This document shows, one piece after another, positions 1 through 10,581 of a stretch of DNA of 54,170 nt. Under the pieces are notes generated by a model that was not told the origin of the DNA, did no database searches, and saw only the letters and a list, made by a program, of their open reading frames with translations. Every line of letters begins with the position of its first letter. The stretch's first letter is position 1. The translations under genes were made by a program, and so were the position numbers. This DNA comes from JBBIMP01 sp037444305 (GTDB taxonomy: Bacteria; Acidobacteriota; UBA6911): assembly GCA_037444305.1 (NCBI GenBank), contig JBBIMP010000036.1:1-54170 (forward strand). Direction: 5' to 3'.

Positions 1-77
1 CCTGAAACGGACGTAGGCCGTCGCCTTCACAACCGCGTCACCTCTCGACTCTACTGGGATTGCCTTGGATGTCACTG

Positions 78-1328
78 TCAACCCTGATTCTCATCAGGAA
101 CGTTGATAGCCCTCAGGTGATAGTCGGCCATCAGAATCGCCGCCGCCCGCTCCCCACTGCCGATCCGCCCGACGCCCGGCGGAACAACCAACATGGCGTC
201 GGCCCGCGCGAACCCGACCACATCCCCGGAACCCTGCCACTCCAGCGGCTCGATCTCGCACCGCTCCCCCGCGAGCGCCACCCGCGCAGGAAGGTATGAG
301 GTCCGGCCCTTGGCCTGTTTCACCTCGCCCTTGAGCACGCCGCGAACTTCGATTTGCCCCGGACCTTTCATTCCGTAAAGCCGGGCGAGCGCCGGCCGGA
401 CGAACAGCTCGAAGGCCACGAAAGCCGACACCGGGTTGCCGGGAAGGCCGAAAACGATATTGTCCCCCCTGCGCGCAAACACGGTCGGTTTGCCGGGCTT
501 TATCGCAACCTTGTCGAACAGGATCTCGAGGCCGGCCGCGGAGAAGACCTCCTTGACGAAATCGTACTCCCCGACCGAAACCCCGCCGGTCATGATCAGA
601 ACGTCCCGCTTCAGGCCCTCCTGCAGAAACCTCTCCAGGTCCTCGCGTGTGTCGCGCGCGATCCCCAGGTACTCGGCCTGCAGCCGCATCGTCTGCACCT
701 GGCCCATGAGCGACCAGGCGTTGGAGTTGCGGATCTGCCCCGGTCCGGGCGTCTCCTCCACGCCGACCAACTCGTCCCCCGTGGAGACGATGGCGACCGA
801 GGGCATTCTGCGCGCCTTCAGCTTCTGCATGCCGCACATGGCCAGAACTGCCATCTCCGAGGGACCCAGGAAGCGCCCGGCTTCCAGCACCCGGCCGCCG
901 GCGCGGGATTCGGAGCCGGAATGGCGGATGTTGGCCCCCTTCTTGACCGATTTCATGATTGTGACGGTGCGGCGGTCCACTGAAAGGGTCGTTTCCTCCA
1001 CTTTCTGGACCGCGTCGGCCCCTTTGGGAACGTGGGCGCCGGTCATGATGGCCTTGGCCTGGCCGGGCTGGATGGCTCCAGGGTTGCCCCCGCCGGCACG
1101 GATTTCCCCAACGAGTTCCAGTCGGGCAGGGGTATCGGAAACATCGGCGGCGCGGAAGGCGTAGCCGTCCATGGCGGAGCGGTCGAACGGCGGCATGTCT
1201 TCCGGTGCCAGAATATCTTCCGCCAGGAGCCGCCATGGCGCCGAGCGGAAAGGCACCTCTTCCGTTTTCGGCGCCGGGATCGATTCCAGTATTCGGCTCA
1301 GAGCCTCTTCAACCGTAATCAAAGCCAT
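78..1328 (-). CDS. moeA: Molybdopterin molybdenumtransferase MoeA
   Basis: Inserts molybdate into adenylylated molybdopterin, the last step of molybdenum cofactor synthesis, in the cytoplasm. The 416-residue length is normal for MoeA. Visible family motifs, numbered from the chosen start, are PPFDRSAMDGYAF (about 46-58), MTGGVSVGEYD (about 246-256) and GLPGNPVSAF near 300. I chose the ATG at 1328 (MALITVEEALSRI). A longer frame opens with GTG at 1352, but its eight extra codons are largely encoded by an arm of a dispersed inverted repeat (1339-1389). It is the last gene of a leftward run with the Lon-like protease and the adenosine-kinase-like gene. No other Moco gene lies in the window, so the molybdoenzyme served is unknown. 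Confidence 0.95.
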   Translation of the reverse strand: MALITVEEALSRILESIPAPKTEEVPFRSAPWRLLAEDILAPEDMPPFDRSAMDGYAFRAADVSDTPARLELVGEIRAGGGNPGAIQPGQAKAIMTGAHVPKGADAVQKVEETTLSVDRRTVTIMKSVKKGANIRHSGSESRAGGRVLEAGRFLGPSEMAVLAMCGMQKLKARRMPSVAIVSTGDELVGVEETPGPGQIRNSNAWSLMGQVQTMRLQAEYLGIARDTREDLERFLQEGLKRDVLIMTGGVSVGEYDFVKEVFSAAGLEILFDKVAIKPGKPTVFARRGDNIVFGLPGNPVSAFVAFELFVRPALARLYGMKGPGQIEVRGVLKGEVKQAKGRTSYLPARVALAGERCEIEPLEWQGSGDVVGFARADAMLVVPPGVGRIGSGERAAAILMADYHLRAINVPDENQG

Positions 1329-1338
1329 ATCATTCTTC

Positions 1339-1389
1339 GCCACGAATTTCACGAAATTGAGGGTTCGTGCAATTCGTGAAATTCGTGGC
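1339..1389. repeat. Dispersed inverted repeat, family A, copy 1
   Basis: Perfect 17-base arms GCCACGAATTTCACGAA (1339-1355) and its complement (1373-1389) enclose a 17-base loop. Related copies lie at 18444-18496 and 48891-48924, always between genes or at a gene edge. Here it separates the Lon-like protease gene from moeA and may act as a transcript stem-loop. The function is not known. Confidence 0.85.
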
Positions 1390-1403
1390 CGGAGAAACAG
1401 TTT

Positions 1404-3821
1404 CTATTTTGATTTCTTGTCCGGTTCGGAGGCGAACCTCTTCAAGCCGACGGCGAATTCCTTCAGCCTCTTCCCGACCATGAAATTGATCGACCCTTTC
1501 GGATACGCCCCGTTCTTCTTCACGCCCGCGGATTTGCCGGTCAGGATCTCGATCCCTTCGTCGATCGTCGACACGGAGTAGATCCGGAACTTGCCCTTCT
1601 TCACCGCCTCCACGACGTCCGGCCGCAGCATCAGGTTCTTCACGTTCTGCACCGGGATCATCACCCCCTGGTCCCCGGTCAGGCCCTTGGCCTTGCAGAC
1701 ATCGAAAAATCCCTCGATCTTCTGGTTCACCCCGCCGATCGGCTGGATGTTCCCGTGCTGGTCAACCGAGCCGGTGACGGCGATCCCCTGGTTGATGGGC
1801 ACCCCCGAGAGGCTGGACATAAGCGCGTACAGCTCCGTGGACGAGGCGCTGTCGCCGTCGATCCCCTCGTACGACTGCTCGAAGCAGATGCTGGCCGAGA
1901 GCGACAGCGGCTGGGCCTGCGCATAACGCGCCCCGAGGAACCCGCCCAGGATCAGGACTCCCTTCTCGTAGATCTTCCCGCTCATCTCGACTTCGCGCGC
2001 GATGTCCACGACGCCGCTGCGCCCCATGAACGTCTTGACCGTGATCCGGGAAGGCTTCCCGAAGCGGATGTCCCCGAGATCGATCACCGAGAGGCCGTTC
2101 ACCTGCCCGACCCTGGCGCCGGTGACGTCCACGATCAGAGTCCCCTTGGCGATGAATTCCTGGATGCGCTCCTCGACCAGGTTGCTGCGGTAGTACTTTT
2201 CGTCCACGGCGCGGCGAACGTGCTTTGCCGTGACCGTCTTGCTGCCGGCCTCCTTCGCCCAGTAGCTCGCCTCGCGCAGGATGTCGGCGACGTCGCTGAA
2301 GCGCGCGGAGAGCTTCTCCTGGTCGTCCACCAGCCGCGCGCCGTAGCCGACGACCTCTGCCACGCCCGTCGGGTCGAAGTGCAGGAGCTTCTCGTCGTGG
2401 CAGCGCGAGCTGATGAACGAAAGGTAGCTCTGGATCGAATCCTGGTCGTTCTTCATCTCCGAGTCGAAGTCGGCTTTGACCTTGAAGATCTTGCGGAAGT
2501 CCTCGTCCAGGTTGTAGAGCAGGTGGTAGATCATCTGGTTGCCGATCATGATGACCTTGACCTTGACCGGCACCGGGTGCGGGCGCATGCCGGCGACCGG
2601 GACGAGCCCGTACTGCTCGCCGAGGTCCTCGATCCGGACCTCCTCGTTCCGCACGGTGCGCTTCAGCGTCTCCCAGACGCCGAAGTTCATCAGGACGTCG
2701 TGCGCGCTGACGACCAGGTAGCCGCCGTTGGCCTTCATGTACGACCCGGCGCGGATCATGGTGAAGTCGGTGAGCAGCGCGCCCAGCTGCGCGCGGCGCT
2801 CGACCCGGCCGAAGACGTTGTAGTAGGTCGGGTTGGTCTCGATCACGACCGGGGCGCCCTCCAGGTCGGTGTTGTCGACCACGACGTTCACCCGGTACTG
2901 GATGAACGGATCGGAGGTCCCTTCGAGCTTGAGCTGGCCGGCGGACTTGGATCCTTCTTTTTCCCCTTCCTCGGTGAAGTCGGTGAGGTTGGAGAGAACG
3001 TAGTTCTCGACGTCGTCGAGGTAGGACGCAACGTTGTCGTAGCCGGCGAACTGCTCGCGGATGCCCTCCATCCGCGAGCCCACAACGTACATCCCGAGCC
3101 GGCGGTTCAGCTCGGCGACGCTGTCGCGGCTGTCCTTATTGACATCGCGCACCTGCCGCAGGAAGGAGTTGATTTCGTTCTGCAGCTCGCCGCGCTTCTT
3201 CTCGATCTCCTGTTTCAGCTTGTCTTCCAGCGCGTCATACTGCTCCTGGGACACCGGCTGGCCGTCGACGATCGGGATCAGCGACACGCCGAGCTTGGTG
3301 AGCTCGATCGAAAAGCCCTGCTGCTGTGCCTTCTGCGACAGCTGGTTGAAGAGGTCCTGCTGGCGCTGCTGGTTTTCCTGGATCAGCGTCTGCATGTTCT
3401 TCTCGTATTCCTTGCTGTCGAACGCCTTGGGGATCTCCCGCCGGAGGTGCTGCACCAGCTCGTCCATCTCCATCTTGAAATGCCGCGCCGTGCCCGCCGG
3501 GAAGTTGAGCGCCATGGGGCAGTTCGGGTCGCGGAAATTGTAGACGTAGCACCAGTCGTCCGGCGTCGGCTGCGCCGTGGCGATCTCGTCCAGGAACGAC
3601 TTGATCACCGTCGTCTTGCCGGTGCCGGTCAGCCCGCTGACGTAGATGTTGTAGCCGGGCGAGGTGATGTCCAGGCCGAAGCGGATGGCCTTCACGGGGC
3701 GCTCCTGTTCGACCAGGCCCTTCAGGGGCGGGATGTCGGAGGTGGACTCGAACGGAAAGGCGGCGCAGTCGCAGCTCCAGCGGAGCTGCCCGATCGGTAT
3801 TTCGAATTTTCTCAGTTTCAT
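1404..3821 (-). CDS. Lon-like ATP-dependent protease (COG1067 type)
   Basis: A single-chain cytoplasmic AAA+ protease of the LonB-like group rather than classical LonA. The Walker A motif GLTGTGKT is at residues 63-70. A coiled-coil-rich insertion spans roughly 120-260. The C-terminal Lon protease domain carries the Ser-Lys dyad: S658 in DGDSAS and K701 in VNQKIEGF. Their 43-residue spacing equals that of S679/K722 in E. coli Lon. The usual PDGPSAG motif reads DGDSASS, a change typical of this subfamily. The N-terminal Lon substrate domain is absent. The start has a G-rich ribosome site (GGGGGA) just upstream and lies 31 bases after the adenosine-kinase-like gene, so the two are probably co-transcribed. 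Confidence 0.92.
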   Translation of the reverse strand: MKLRKFEIPIGQLRWSCDCAAFPFESTSDIPPLKGLVEQERPVKAIRFGLDITSPGYNIYVSGLTGTGKTTVIKSFLDEIATAQPTPDDWCYVYNFRDPNCPMALNFPAGTARHFKMEMDELVQHLRREIPKAFDSKEYEKNMQTLIQENQQRQQDLFNQLSQKAQQQGFSIELTKLGVSLIPIVDGQPVSQEQYDALEDKLKQEIEKKRGELQNEINSFLRQVRDVNKDSRDSVAELNRRLGMYVVGSRMEGIREQFAGYDNVASYLDDVENYVLSNLTDFTEEGEKEGSKSAGQLKLEGTSDPFIQYRVNVVVDNTDLEGAPVVIETNPTYYNVFGRVERRAQLGALLTDFTMIRAGSYMKANGGYLVVSAHDVLMNFGVWETLKRTVRNEEVRIEDLGEQYGLVPVAGMRPHPVPVKVKVIMIGNQMIYHLLYNLDEDFRKIFKVKADFDSEMKNDQDSIQSYLSFISSRCHDEKLLHFDPTGVAEVVGYGARLVDDQEKLSARFSDVADILREASYWAKEAGSKTVTAKHVRRAVDEKYYRSNLVEERIQEFIAKGTLIVDVTGARVGQVNGLSVIDLGDIRFGKPSRITVKTFMGRSGVVDIAREVEMSGKIYEKGVLILGGFLGARYAQAQPLSLSASICFEQSYEGIDGDSASSTELYALMSSLSGVPINQGIAVTGSVDQHGNIQPIGGVNQKIEGFFDVCKAKGLTGDQGVMIPVQNVKNLMLRPDVVEAVKKGKFRIYSVSTIDEGIEILTGKSAGVKKNGAYPKGSINFMVGKRLKEFAVGLKRFASEPDKKSK

Positions 3822-3852
3822 GGCATCCCCCAGTAGAACGGACCGCAGGTGA

Positions 3853-4335
3853 TCAGCGCTTGTAGCCTATCTTTCGCAGGAACTCCCGGCGCGCCCTGGC
3901 GTCGGCCTCGGTCTCCACGCCCTTCGGCGGCGACCCGTCGATCACGCCGAGTATCCCCCGGCCCTGCTCCGTTTCGGCGACGATGGCCTGGAGCGGGTTG
4001 GCGGTGGCGGCGAAGACGCGGCAGACCTCCGGGCACGACTTGACGGCGTTCAGGACGTTGATGGGAAAGGCGTCCTTGAGCATCAGCACGAAAATGTGCC
4101 CCGCGCCCAGCGTCAGCGCATTTTCAGCGGCGGCATTCTTGAGCTCCGCGTCGTTCCCCTCCACGCGGATCAGGCAGGGGCCGGAGGCTTCGCAGAACGC
4201 CACGCCGAACTTGGAGTGTGGGCAGCTCGTGGTCACGATTTCGTAGAGATCCTCTGCGGTCTTGATGAAATGGCTCTGGCCCACGATGATGTTGCAGCCT
4301 TCGGGAATGGACAGCGGGACGATTCTGGTTTCCAT
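3853..4335 (-). CDS. Adenosine-specific kinase family protein (DUF355)
   Basis: A 160-residue protein starting METRIVPLSIP. It matches the small adenosine-kin family first described in archaea (PAE2307 type) and widespread in anaerobic bacteria. Recognisable parts are the N-terminal NIIVGQSHFIKTAEDLYE, the central KFGVAFCEASGPCLIR and FVLMLKDAFPINVLNAVK, and the C-terminal RGILGVIDGSPPKGVE. The family name reflects adenosine binding in a structure; I do not claim a demonstrated kinase reaction. The ATG at 4335 follows AAAGGGA. A longer in-frame extension to 4422 shows no family similarity and lies in AT-rich leader DNA. It is the first gene of the leftward run with the Lon-like protease and moeA. 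Confidence 0.85.
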   Translation of the reverse strand: METRIVPLSIPEGCNIIVGQSHFIKTAEDLYEIVTTSCPHSKFGVAFCEASGPCLIRVEGNDAELKNAAAENALTLGAGHIFVLMLKDAFPINVLNAVKSCPEVCRVFAATANPLQAIVAETEQGRGILGVIDGSPPKGVETEADARARREFLRKIGYKR

Positions 4336-4500
4336 TGTATTTCCCTTTAAGAAAAGCTCATCGTTTGACCGATTAGTAATATGTGACGGACCGTGTGAAA
4401 ATACCCGCCAAGATATTATCACGCGTGCAGGGTAGCATTAATTCGGTTTGATAGGATAATTCGCGGCTTGGGTGCCGGATCGCCTGGCATCGGTTGGAAC

Positions 4501-4615
4501 GAGCACCCCGAAGGGGTGCGGCGGGAAAGCCCGGGGCGTTTGCACCTCGCTGCAGCCGGGTGCGCGGATATTGCCCCGGGCTTTCCTGCCGCACCCTTTC
4601 AGGGTCCAATCGTTC
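4501..4615. repeat. GC-rich intergenic palindrome, family C, copy 1
   Basis: Two arms face each other around a roughly 50-base centre: GGTGCGGCGGGAAAGCCCGG at 4514-4533 and its near complement ending in TTTCCTGCCGCACCC. A small nested hairpin (CACCCCGAAGGGGTG) precedes the first arm. The same GGAAAGCCC...GGGCTTTCC theme recurs at 22845-23029. It fills most of the 308-base gap before glmS (4336-4643), which otherwise holds only AT-rich promoter-like DNA at 4380-4460. Confidence 0.75.
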
Positions 4616-4643
4616 AGGCATTTCCCATGAGGGCATAACCAAA

Positions 4644-6497
<1,854 letters not shown>

Positions 6498-6548
6498 GCG
6501 TACGCTTAACCCTGCCCGAGACGCCTCAGACCTGGTTGACGGTGCAAG

Positions 6549-6620
6549 TAAACGGAAGCCGCGAACGCCAGTGAGCGGTCGGGCAATCCTGTCAAGCGAC
6601 GCAACCCGTCGCTCCCGCAC
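6549..6620 (+). repeat. Dispersed direct repeat, family B, copy 1 (partial)
   Basis: Starts TAAACGGAAGCCGCGAACGC and continues through AGTGAGCGGTC and ACCCGTCGCT. It matches copies at 10418-10516, 10556-10655 and, inverted, 25084-25179, but diverges after about 70 bases. Weak similarity to the copy 3 flank extends upstream to about 6518. It lies in the 247-base gap between glmS and msrB. Confidence 0.8.
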
Positions 6621-6744
6621 GACAAGCTGTGAGGAGGCCCCTTCATACCGCAGCCCGGAACACAATCCGATCCAGTCGCCATATCCTTGAGGGTATGAGC
6701 GCGGTCCGTTACGCTTTCCTAAAGGGAAAGGAGGCGCCCCCACC

Positions 6745-7299
6745 ATGAAAACGTTTTACCTGATTTTCGGAGCCGTGACGCTGGCCGTCCTGTGGCTGGG
6801 CTTCGGAAGCAGCATGCCCGGGATTGTGCAGGGCTCCGGCGAGCCGGCAGACCCGCAGGCGCACAAAAAAGTCTACTCGACGGCGGCAAAAGGATTGGTC
6901 ATGAAGGACAAGGTCCAGAAGACGAAAGCAGAATGGAAACGCGAGCTCACGCCGGAACAGTACGAGATCACGCGCGAAAAGGGGACCGAGCGGGCCTTCA
7001 CGGGCAAGTACTGGGACCATCACGAGAAGGGAGTCTACCGCTGCGTCGCCTGCGGCAACGAGCTGTTCAAGTCCGACACCAAGTTCGACTCGGGATCCGG
7101 CTGGCCCAGCTTCTGGGCGCCGATCACAAAGGAAAATGTCCGGACCGCCGACGACGACAGCCTCTTCATGCAGCGGACGGAAGTGCTGTGCAGCCTGTGC
7201 GACGCCCACCTGGGCCACGTGTTCGACGACGGGCCCAAGCCGACCGGGCTCCGCTATTGCGTCAACTCGGCTGCGCTGGATTTCACGCGGCAGAAATGA
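6745..7299 (+). CDS. msrB: Peptide-methionine (R)-S-oxide reductase MsrB, exported
   Basis: Reduces methionine-R-sulfoxide in damaged proteins. Residues 1-20 form a hydrophobic N-terminal signal or anchor, so the enzyme probably works outside the cytoplasm. The MsrB domain runs from about 61 to 183. Zinc-binding CxxC pairs are C100/C103 and C149/C152. SGSGWPSFW is at 116-124. The catalytic cysteine is C172 in RYCVNSAAL. The ribosome site AAGGAGG lies 10 bases before ATG, and a small hairpin (6714-6730, CTTTCC/GGAAAG) abuts it. No MsrA is fused or adjacent. Confidence 0.95.
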   Translation: MKTFYLIFGAVTLAVLWLGFGSSMPGIVQGSGEPADPQAHKKVYSTAAKGLVMKDKVQKTKAEWKRELTPEQYEITREKGTERAFTGKYWDHHEKGVYRCVACGNELFKSDTKFDSGSGWPSFWAPITKENVRTADDDSLFMQRTEVLCSLCDAHLGHVFDDGPKPTGLRYCVNSAALDFTRQK

Positions 7300-7318
7300 A
7301 CGCCGCCCCGACCGCGCT

Positions 7319-7897
7319 TCACGCCCCGTTTTCGGCGCCGTGGGTCTGGAGGTAGAAGCAGTTGCGCCCGAGCAGCTTACGGATGAGGCAGTGCTCGCGG
7401 AAGTAGATGCCGCACTGCAGGCAGATGTCATCCGCCGAGCCCGAATGCTCCACGATCCGGGCCGAGAGTCGGTCGAGCTTCTCCGCGGTCTCGCGAAAAT
7501 CCCGTCCCGAGAACGACGAGAAGAGCTCCTGCAGCTTCTTTTCCCTCACCTCTTCGTACGCCTGCAGGATCCTTCTCCCCGGTTCGGTGAGCGAAAGCAG
7601 GATCATCCGGCGGTCGCTTTCCCCCTCCATGCGCCGGAGCAGCATCTTGCGGACGAGACGATCGACCGCCTTGCTCGCGGCGGCGTTGCTCACGCCGAGG
7701 AAGGCGGCGACGCCGCCGATGGTGAGCTTTTCGGTGTTGTCCACCAGTTTGAGCAGCTTCAGCTGCGGGACCGTGATGTCCTTGCCGGCGGCCTCGCGCA
7801 GCGCGCCCTCCTCGATCAGGTCGGTGACCACTTTGGCAAATACGTGAGCGCTGGCCAGGAATTCGTCGAGCGCGTCCGGCGAGAATGCCTCTTCCAT
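7319..7897 (-). CDS. MarR-family regulator with C-terminal cysteine cluster
   Basis: A 192-residue winged-helix regulator. Helix-turn-helix: LTIGGVAAFLGVSNAAASKAVDRLVRK; wing: GESDRRMILLSLTEPGRRI. The start MEEAFSPDAL at 7897 is chosen because AGGAG lies 9 bases upstream; the frame continues to 7957 without a ribosome site. The unusual part is the C-terminus, with cysteines spaced C-x2-C-x7-C-x9-C (CLQC, EHC, RNC). This looks like a metal or iron-sulfur site appended to the MarR fold. A perfect 12-base palindrome just upstream (7922-7933) suggests autoregulation. It converges on msrB with a 19-base gap, which hints at a redox-related role but does not prove it. Confidence 0.88.
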   Translation of the reverse strand: MEEAFSPDALDEFLASAHVFAKVVTDLIEEGALREAAGKDITVPQLKLLKLVDNTEKLTIGGVAAFLGVSNAAASKAVDRLVRKMLLRRMEGESDRRMILLSLTEPGRRILQAYEEVREKKLQELFSSFSGRDFRETAEKLDRLSARIVEHSGSADDICLQCGIYFREHCLIRKLLGRNCFYLQTHGAENGA

Positions 7898-7921
7898 TGT
7901 CGTTTTCTCCTGTTTGAAGTG

Positions 7922-7933
7922 GCTAATATTAGC
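7922..7933. promoter_or_regulatory. Palindromic operator candidate for the MarR gene
   Basis: GCTAATATTAGC is a perfect 12-base palindrome centred 30 bases before the MarR start codon, in an AT-rich patch of otherwise GC-rich DNA. MarR proteins typically bind such dyads over their own promoters. Binding by this regulator is inferred. Confidence 0.55.
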
Positions 7934-8130
7934 ATCCCCGGGGGAAGGGAAAAACAAAAGCGTTGCACGGAGATAAACCGCAGAAGCAGGGCGGACAACG
8001 TCTCTTGCCCCCCGACAACGCCTTATCCCCGATTGCAGTTTTTTTGATACTTAGGTGGACCTCAGCCCCCAAAAGCAATATCCTCTTGGGCGGAATTTTC
8101 AGGCTGTCCGCACCTTCGACGGAGAAAACC

Positions 8131-9426
8131 ATGCATCGATACAGCTTCTTCACCTCCATGATCGCGCTGGCCGCTGTCCTCCTCCCGCTGCTCGCGCTGA
8201 CGCTCTCCTGCTCCAGCCCCCCGTCCGCCCGGCCCGCGGACCCCGAATCCAAAGCGCTTGCCCTGCTGGCGCGCGCGCCGCTCATCGACGGGCACAACGA
8301 CCTCCCCTGGGCCCTGAAAGAGCTCGTCGACGGCGACCTCTCCAAGGTCGACCTCGCAACTGCTCAGCCTGAGCTCCACACCGACATCCCGCGCCTCGAG
8401 GCGGGGCGCGTCGGCGGGCAGTTCTGGTCCGTGTACGTCCCGGGGACGCTCCGCGGCGAAGCGGCCGTGCTCGCCGTCATGGAACAGATCGACCTCGTCC
8501 GCCGCCTGTCTGGGAAGTACCCCGAGAAGTTCCACCCGGCGCGCACGGCGAAGGACGTGGAGATGGCTTTCGGCGCCGGCCGGACCGCGGCGCTCATCGG
8601 CCTGGAAGGCGGCCACTCGATCGGCAATTCGCTGGCAGCGCTGCGCATGCTCCACGAGCTGGGCGCCCGCTACATGACCCTGACGCACAGCGCCAACGTC
8701 GACTGGGCCGACTCCGCCACCGACATCCCCCGCGCCCGCGGCCTCACGGAGTTCGGCCGGGAGGTCATTCGGGAGATGAACCGCCTGGGCATGCTGGTGG
8801 ACCTCTCGCACACTTCGCCCGCGGTGATGCGGCAGGCGATCGAGCTCAGCGCCGCACCCGTGATCTTCAGCCATTCGTCGGCCCGCGCCCTGTGCGACCA
8901 CCCGCGCAACGTCCCGGACGACATCCTGGGGATGCTCCGCGCCAACGGCGGCATCGCCATGGTCACCTTCGTCCCGGCGTTCCTGACCGAGCCCGCGAGG
9001 CAGCACTCCGCGCTGCGGACGCAGGAGGCGGACAGGATCCGGAGCCTGGACGGGTTCACGCCGGAATTGCTCCGGCCGGCGCTGGCCGAGTGGGACAAGC
9101 TGAACCCGCAGCCGCGCGCCGCGATCGCCGACGTGGCCGACCACATCGACCACATGCGCAAGATCGCGGGCATCGATCACATCGGCATCGGCTCCGACTA
9201 CGACGGGACGACCTTTCTCCCCCAGGGGCTGGAAGACGTCTCCAGGTACCCGGCCCTGGTGGAGGAACTTGTCCGCCGCGGTTACGCGGACGAGGAAGTG
9301 ATGAAAATAACCGGACGGAACATCCTGCGGGTCATGAGCCGCGCGGAGGCCGTGGCCAGGCAGCTGCAGAGGGAACGCCGGCCTTCCGAAGCGCGGATCG
9401 CCGATCTGGACGGGCCGCGCGAGTAA
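8131..9426 (+). CDS. Membrane dipeptidase, peptidase family M19, exported
   Basis: A zinc dipeptidase of the renal dipeptidase family, 431 residues, hydrolysing dipeptides outside the cytoplasm. Residues 1-27 are a signal sequence ending SCSS, so it may be a lipoprotein, although the lipobox (TLSC) is imperfect. Metal-site motifs are in order: DGHNDLPW, the bridging glutamate in GLEGGHS, HSANVDWAD, VDLSHTSP, FSHSSARA and the late GIGSDYDG. The ATG at 8131 begins the signal peptide. The open frame reaches back to 7963, but that stretch is a non-coding leader containing a repeat-like ACGGAGATAAACCGCAG. Confidence 0.93.
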   Translation: MHRYSFFTSMIALAAVLLPLLALTLSCSSPPSARPADPESKALALLARAPLIDGHNDLPWALKELVDGDLSKVDLATAQPELHTDIPRLEAGRVGGQFWSVYVPGTLRGEAAVLAVMEQIDLVRRLSGKYPEKFHPARTAKDVEMAFGAGRTAALIGLEGGHSIGNSLAALRMLHELGARYMTLTHSANVDWADSATDIPRARGLTEFGREVIREMNRLGMLVDLSHTSPAVMRQAIELSAAPVIFSHSSARALCDHPRNVPDDILGMLRANGGIAMVTFVPAFLTEPARQHSALRTQEADRIRSLDGFTPELLRPALAEWDKLNPQPRAAIADVADHIDHMRKIAGIDHIGIGSDYDGTTFLPQGLEDVSRYPALVEELVRRGYADEEVMKITGRNILRVMSRAEAVARQLQRERRPSEARIADLDGPRE

Positions 9427-9477
9427 GCCCTCCCAGCGGAGATCTTCCGGAGTCGGTACGGCAGCAGGCGAAGGAAA

Positions 9478-10581
9478 ATGAAAATAATCTACTCCGACAA
9501 ATTCGACCTCAAGCTCGGCGACCACATCTTCCCGTCGGTCAAATACCGTATGACCCGGGATCGTCTTCTGGCCGAGTCCATCTGCGCTTTATCGGACATC
9601 CTCGAGCCGCCCAACATCGACAACGGCGACGTCGCGCTCGTGCACACCGAGGAGTACATCGCCAAGCTGAAAACCGGAAACCTGAGCGTGGAGGAGCAAC
9701 TGCGGATGGAGGTGCCCTACTCGCGGCGGCTCGTGGAAGCCGTATGGATCTGCGCCGGGGGCGTCAAGGAAGCCTGCCTGCGAGCCCTTGCCGACCGGAT
9801 ATGCGTGGCGCTCTGCGGCGGCTTCCACCACGCATTTGCCGACCACGGCGAGGGCTTCTGCCTGCTGAACGACGCAGCTATCGCCGTGCGCGCGCTGCAG
9901 CACGGCGGCCGCATTTCCCGGGCGCTGGTCCTGGACTGCGACGTGCACCACGGCAACGGGACGGCGGCCATCTTCCGCGACGATCCCTCCGTGTTCACCT
10001 TCTCGATCCACCAGTTCCACAACTACCCGCTGGTCAAGCCGCCTTCGGACCTGGACATCGACCTGGCCAACGGGACCGACGACGATGAGTACCTGGAGAA
10101 GCTGGAGCAGGGAATGCGGTCGGCGCTGTCGGAGTTCGAGCCGGACCTGATCGTGTACCTGGCCGGCGCGGATCCCTATGAGGAAGACCAGCTGGGCGGG
10201 CTTTCGCTGACGCTGAACGGCCTCAGGAAGCGGGACCGGCTGGTGTTCGAGACGGCGCTGAGCCGCGGGATCCCGGTGGCGGTGACGCTCGCCGGCGGTT
10301 ATGCCTGGAAGGTGGAGGATACGGTCTCGATCCATGTCCACATGGTCCAGGAGGCGATCGAAGCGGTGAAAAGCGTAAAAGCGCCAATCGAGGGAGGCCC
10401 GATTGAAGATCGGCGGCAAACGGAAGCCGCGAACGCCAGTGAGCGGTCAGGTGACCCCATCAAGCCACGCGACCCGTCGCTGGCGCTCCGGGCTCCGTGG
10501 GCGCCCGCCCGGCAAGGCTGGATGGAGTCGCCTCGCACCTCGTGGGTGGTTTGCGTAAACGGAAGCCGCGAACGCCAGTGA
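9478..10581 (+). CDS. Histone deacetylase-fold hydrolase with repeat-derived tail
   Basis: Belongs to the arginase/deacetylase superfamily (HDAC/AcuC-like); the substrate in bacteria could be acetylated protein, polyamine or a small amide. Zinc and catalytic motifs are GGFHHAFADHGEGF (His-His), DCDVHHGNGTA (Asp, His), LAGADPYEEDQLGG (Asp) and LAGGYAW (Tyr). The catalytic domain ends near residue 302. Residues from about 314 to 367 are translated from two copies of the family B repeat (10418-10516 and 10556 onward), with the stop codon inside the second. The natural C-terminus was therefore probably altered by repeat insertion. The gene lies 51 bases after the M19 dipeptidase and may be co-transcribed. 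Confidence 0.9.
   Translation: MKIIYSDKFDLKLGDHIFPSVKYRMTRDRLLAESICALSDILEPPNIDNGDVALVHTEEYIAKLKTGNLSVEEQLRMEVPYSRRLVEAVWICAGGVKEACLRALADRICVALCGGFHHAFADHGEGFCLLNDAAIAVRALQHGGRISRALVLDCDVHHGNGTAAIFRDDPSVFTFSIHQFHNYPLVKPPSDLDIDLANGTDDDEYLEKLEQGMRSALSEFEPDLIVYLAGADPYEEDQLGGLSLTLNGLRKRDRLVFETALSRGIPVAVTLAGGYAWKVEDTVSIHVHMVQEAIEAVKSVKAPIEGGPIEDRRQTEAANASERSGDPIKPRDPSLALRAPWAPARQGWMESPRTSWVVCVNGSRERQ
10418..10516 (+). repeat. Dispersed direct repeat, family B, copy 2
   Basis: A 99-base unit running from AAACGGAAGCCGCGAACGCC to GCGCCCGCCCGGCAAG, nearly identical to copy 3 that starts 138 bases later. It lies inside the open frame of the HDAC-like gene and encodes part of its tail. Confidence 0.88.

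Noticed and set aside
1755..3836. A 693-codon open frame antisense to the Lon-like protease
   Set aside because: It is the mirror of a high-GC gene with strong motifs; its translation is Val/Asp/Leu/His-rich and shows no domain or ribosome site.
4380..4643. glmS ribozyme/riboswitch upstream of glmS
   Set aside because: The leader is dominated by a dispersed palindromic repeat found elsewhere, and I see no glmS ribozyme core.
8062..9525. A 487-codon minus-strand frame opposite the dipeptidase
   Set aside because: It is antisense to an M19 enzyme with every metal motif in place; the composition is typical of a shadow frame.
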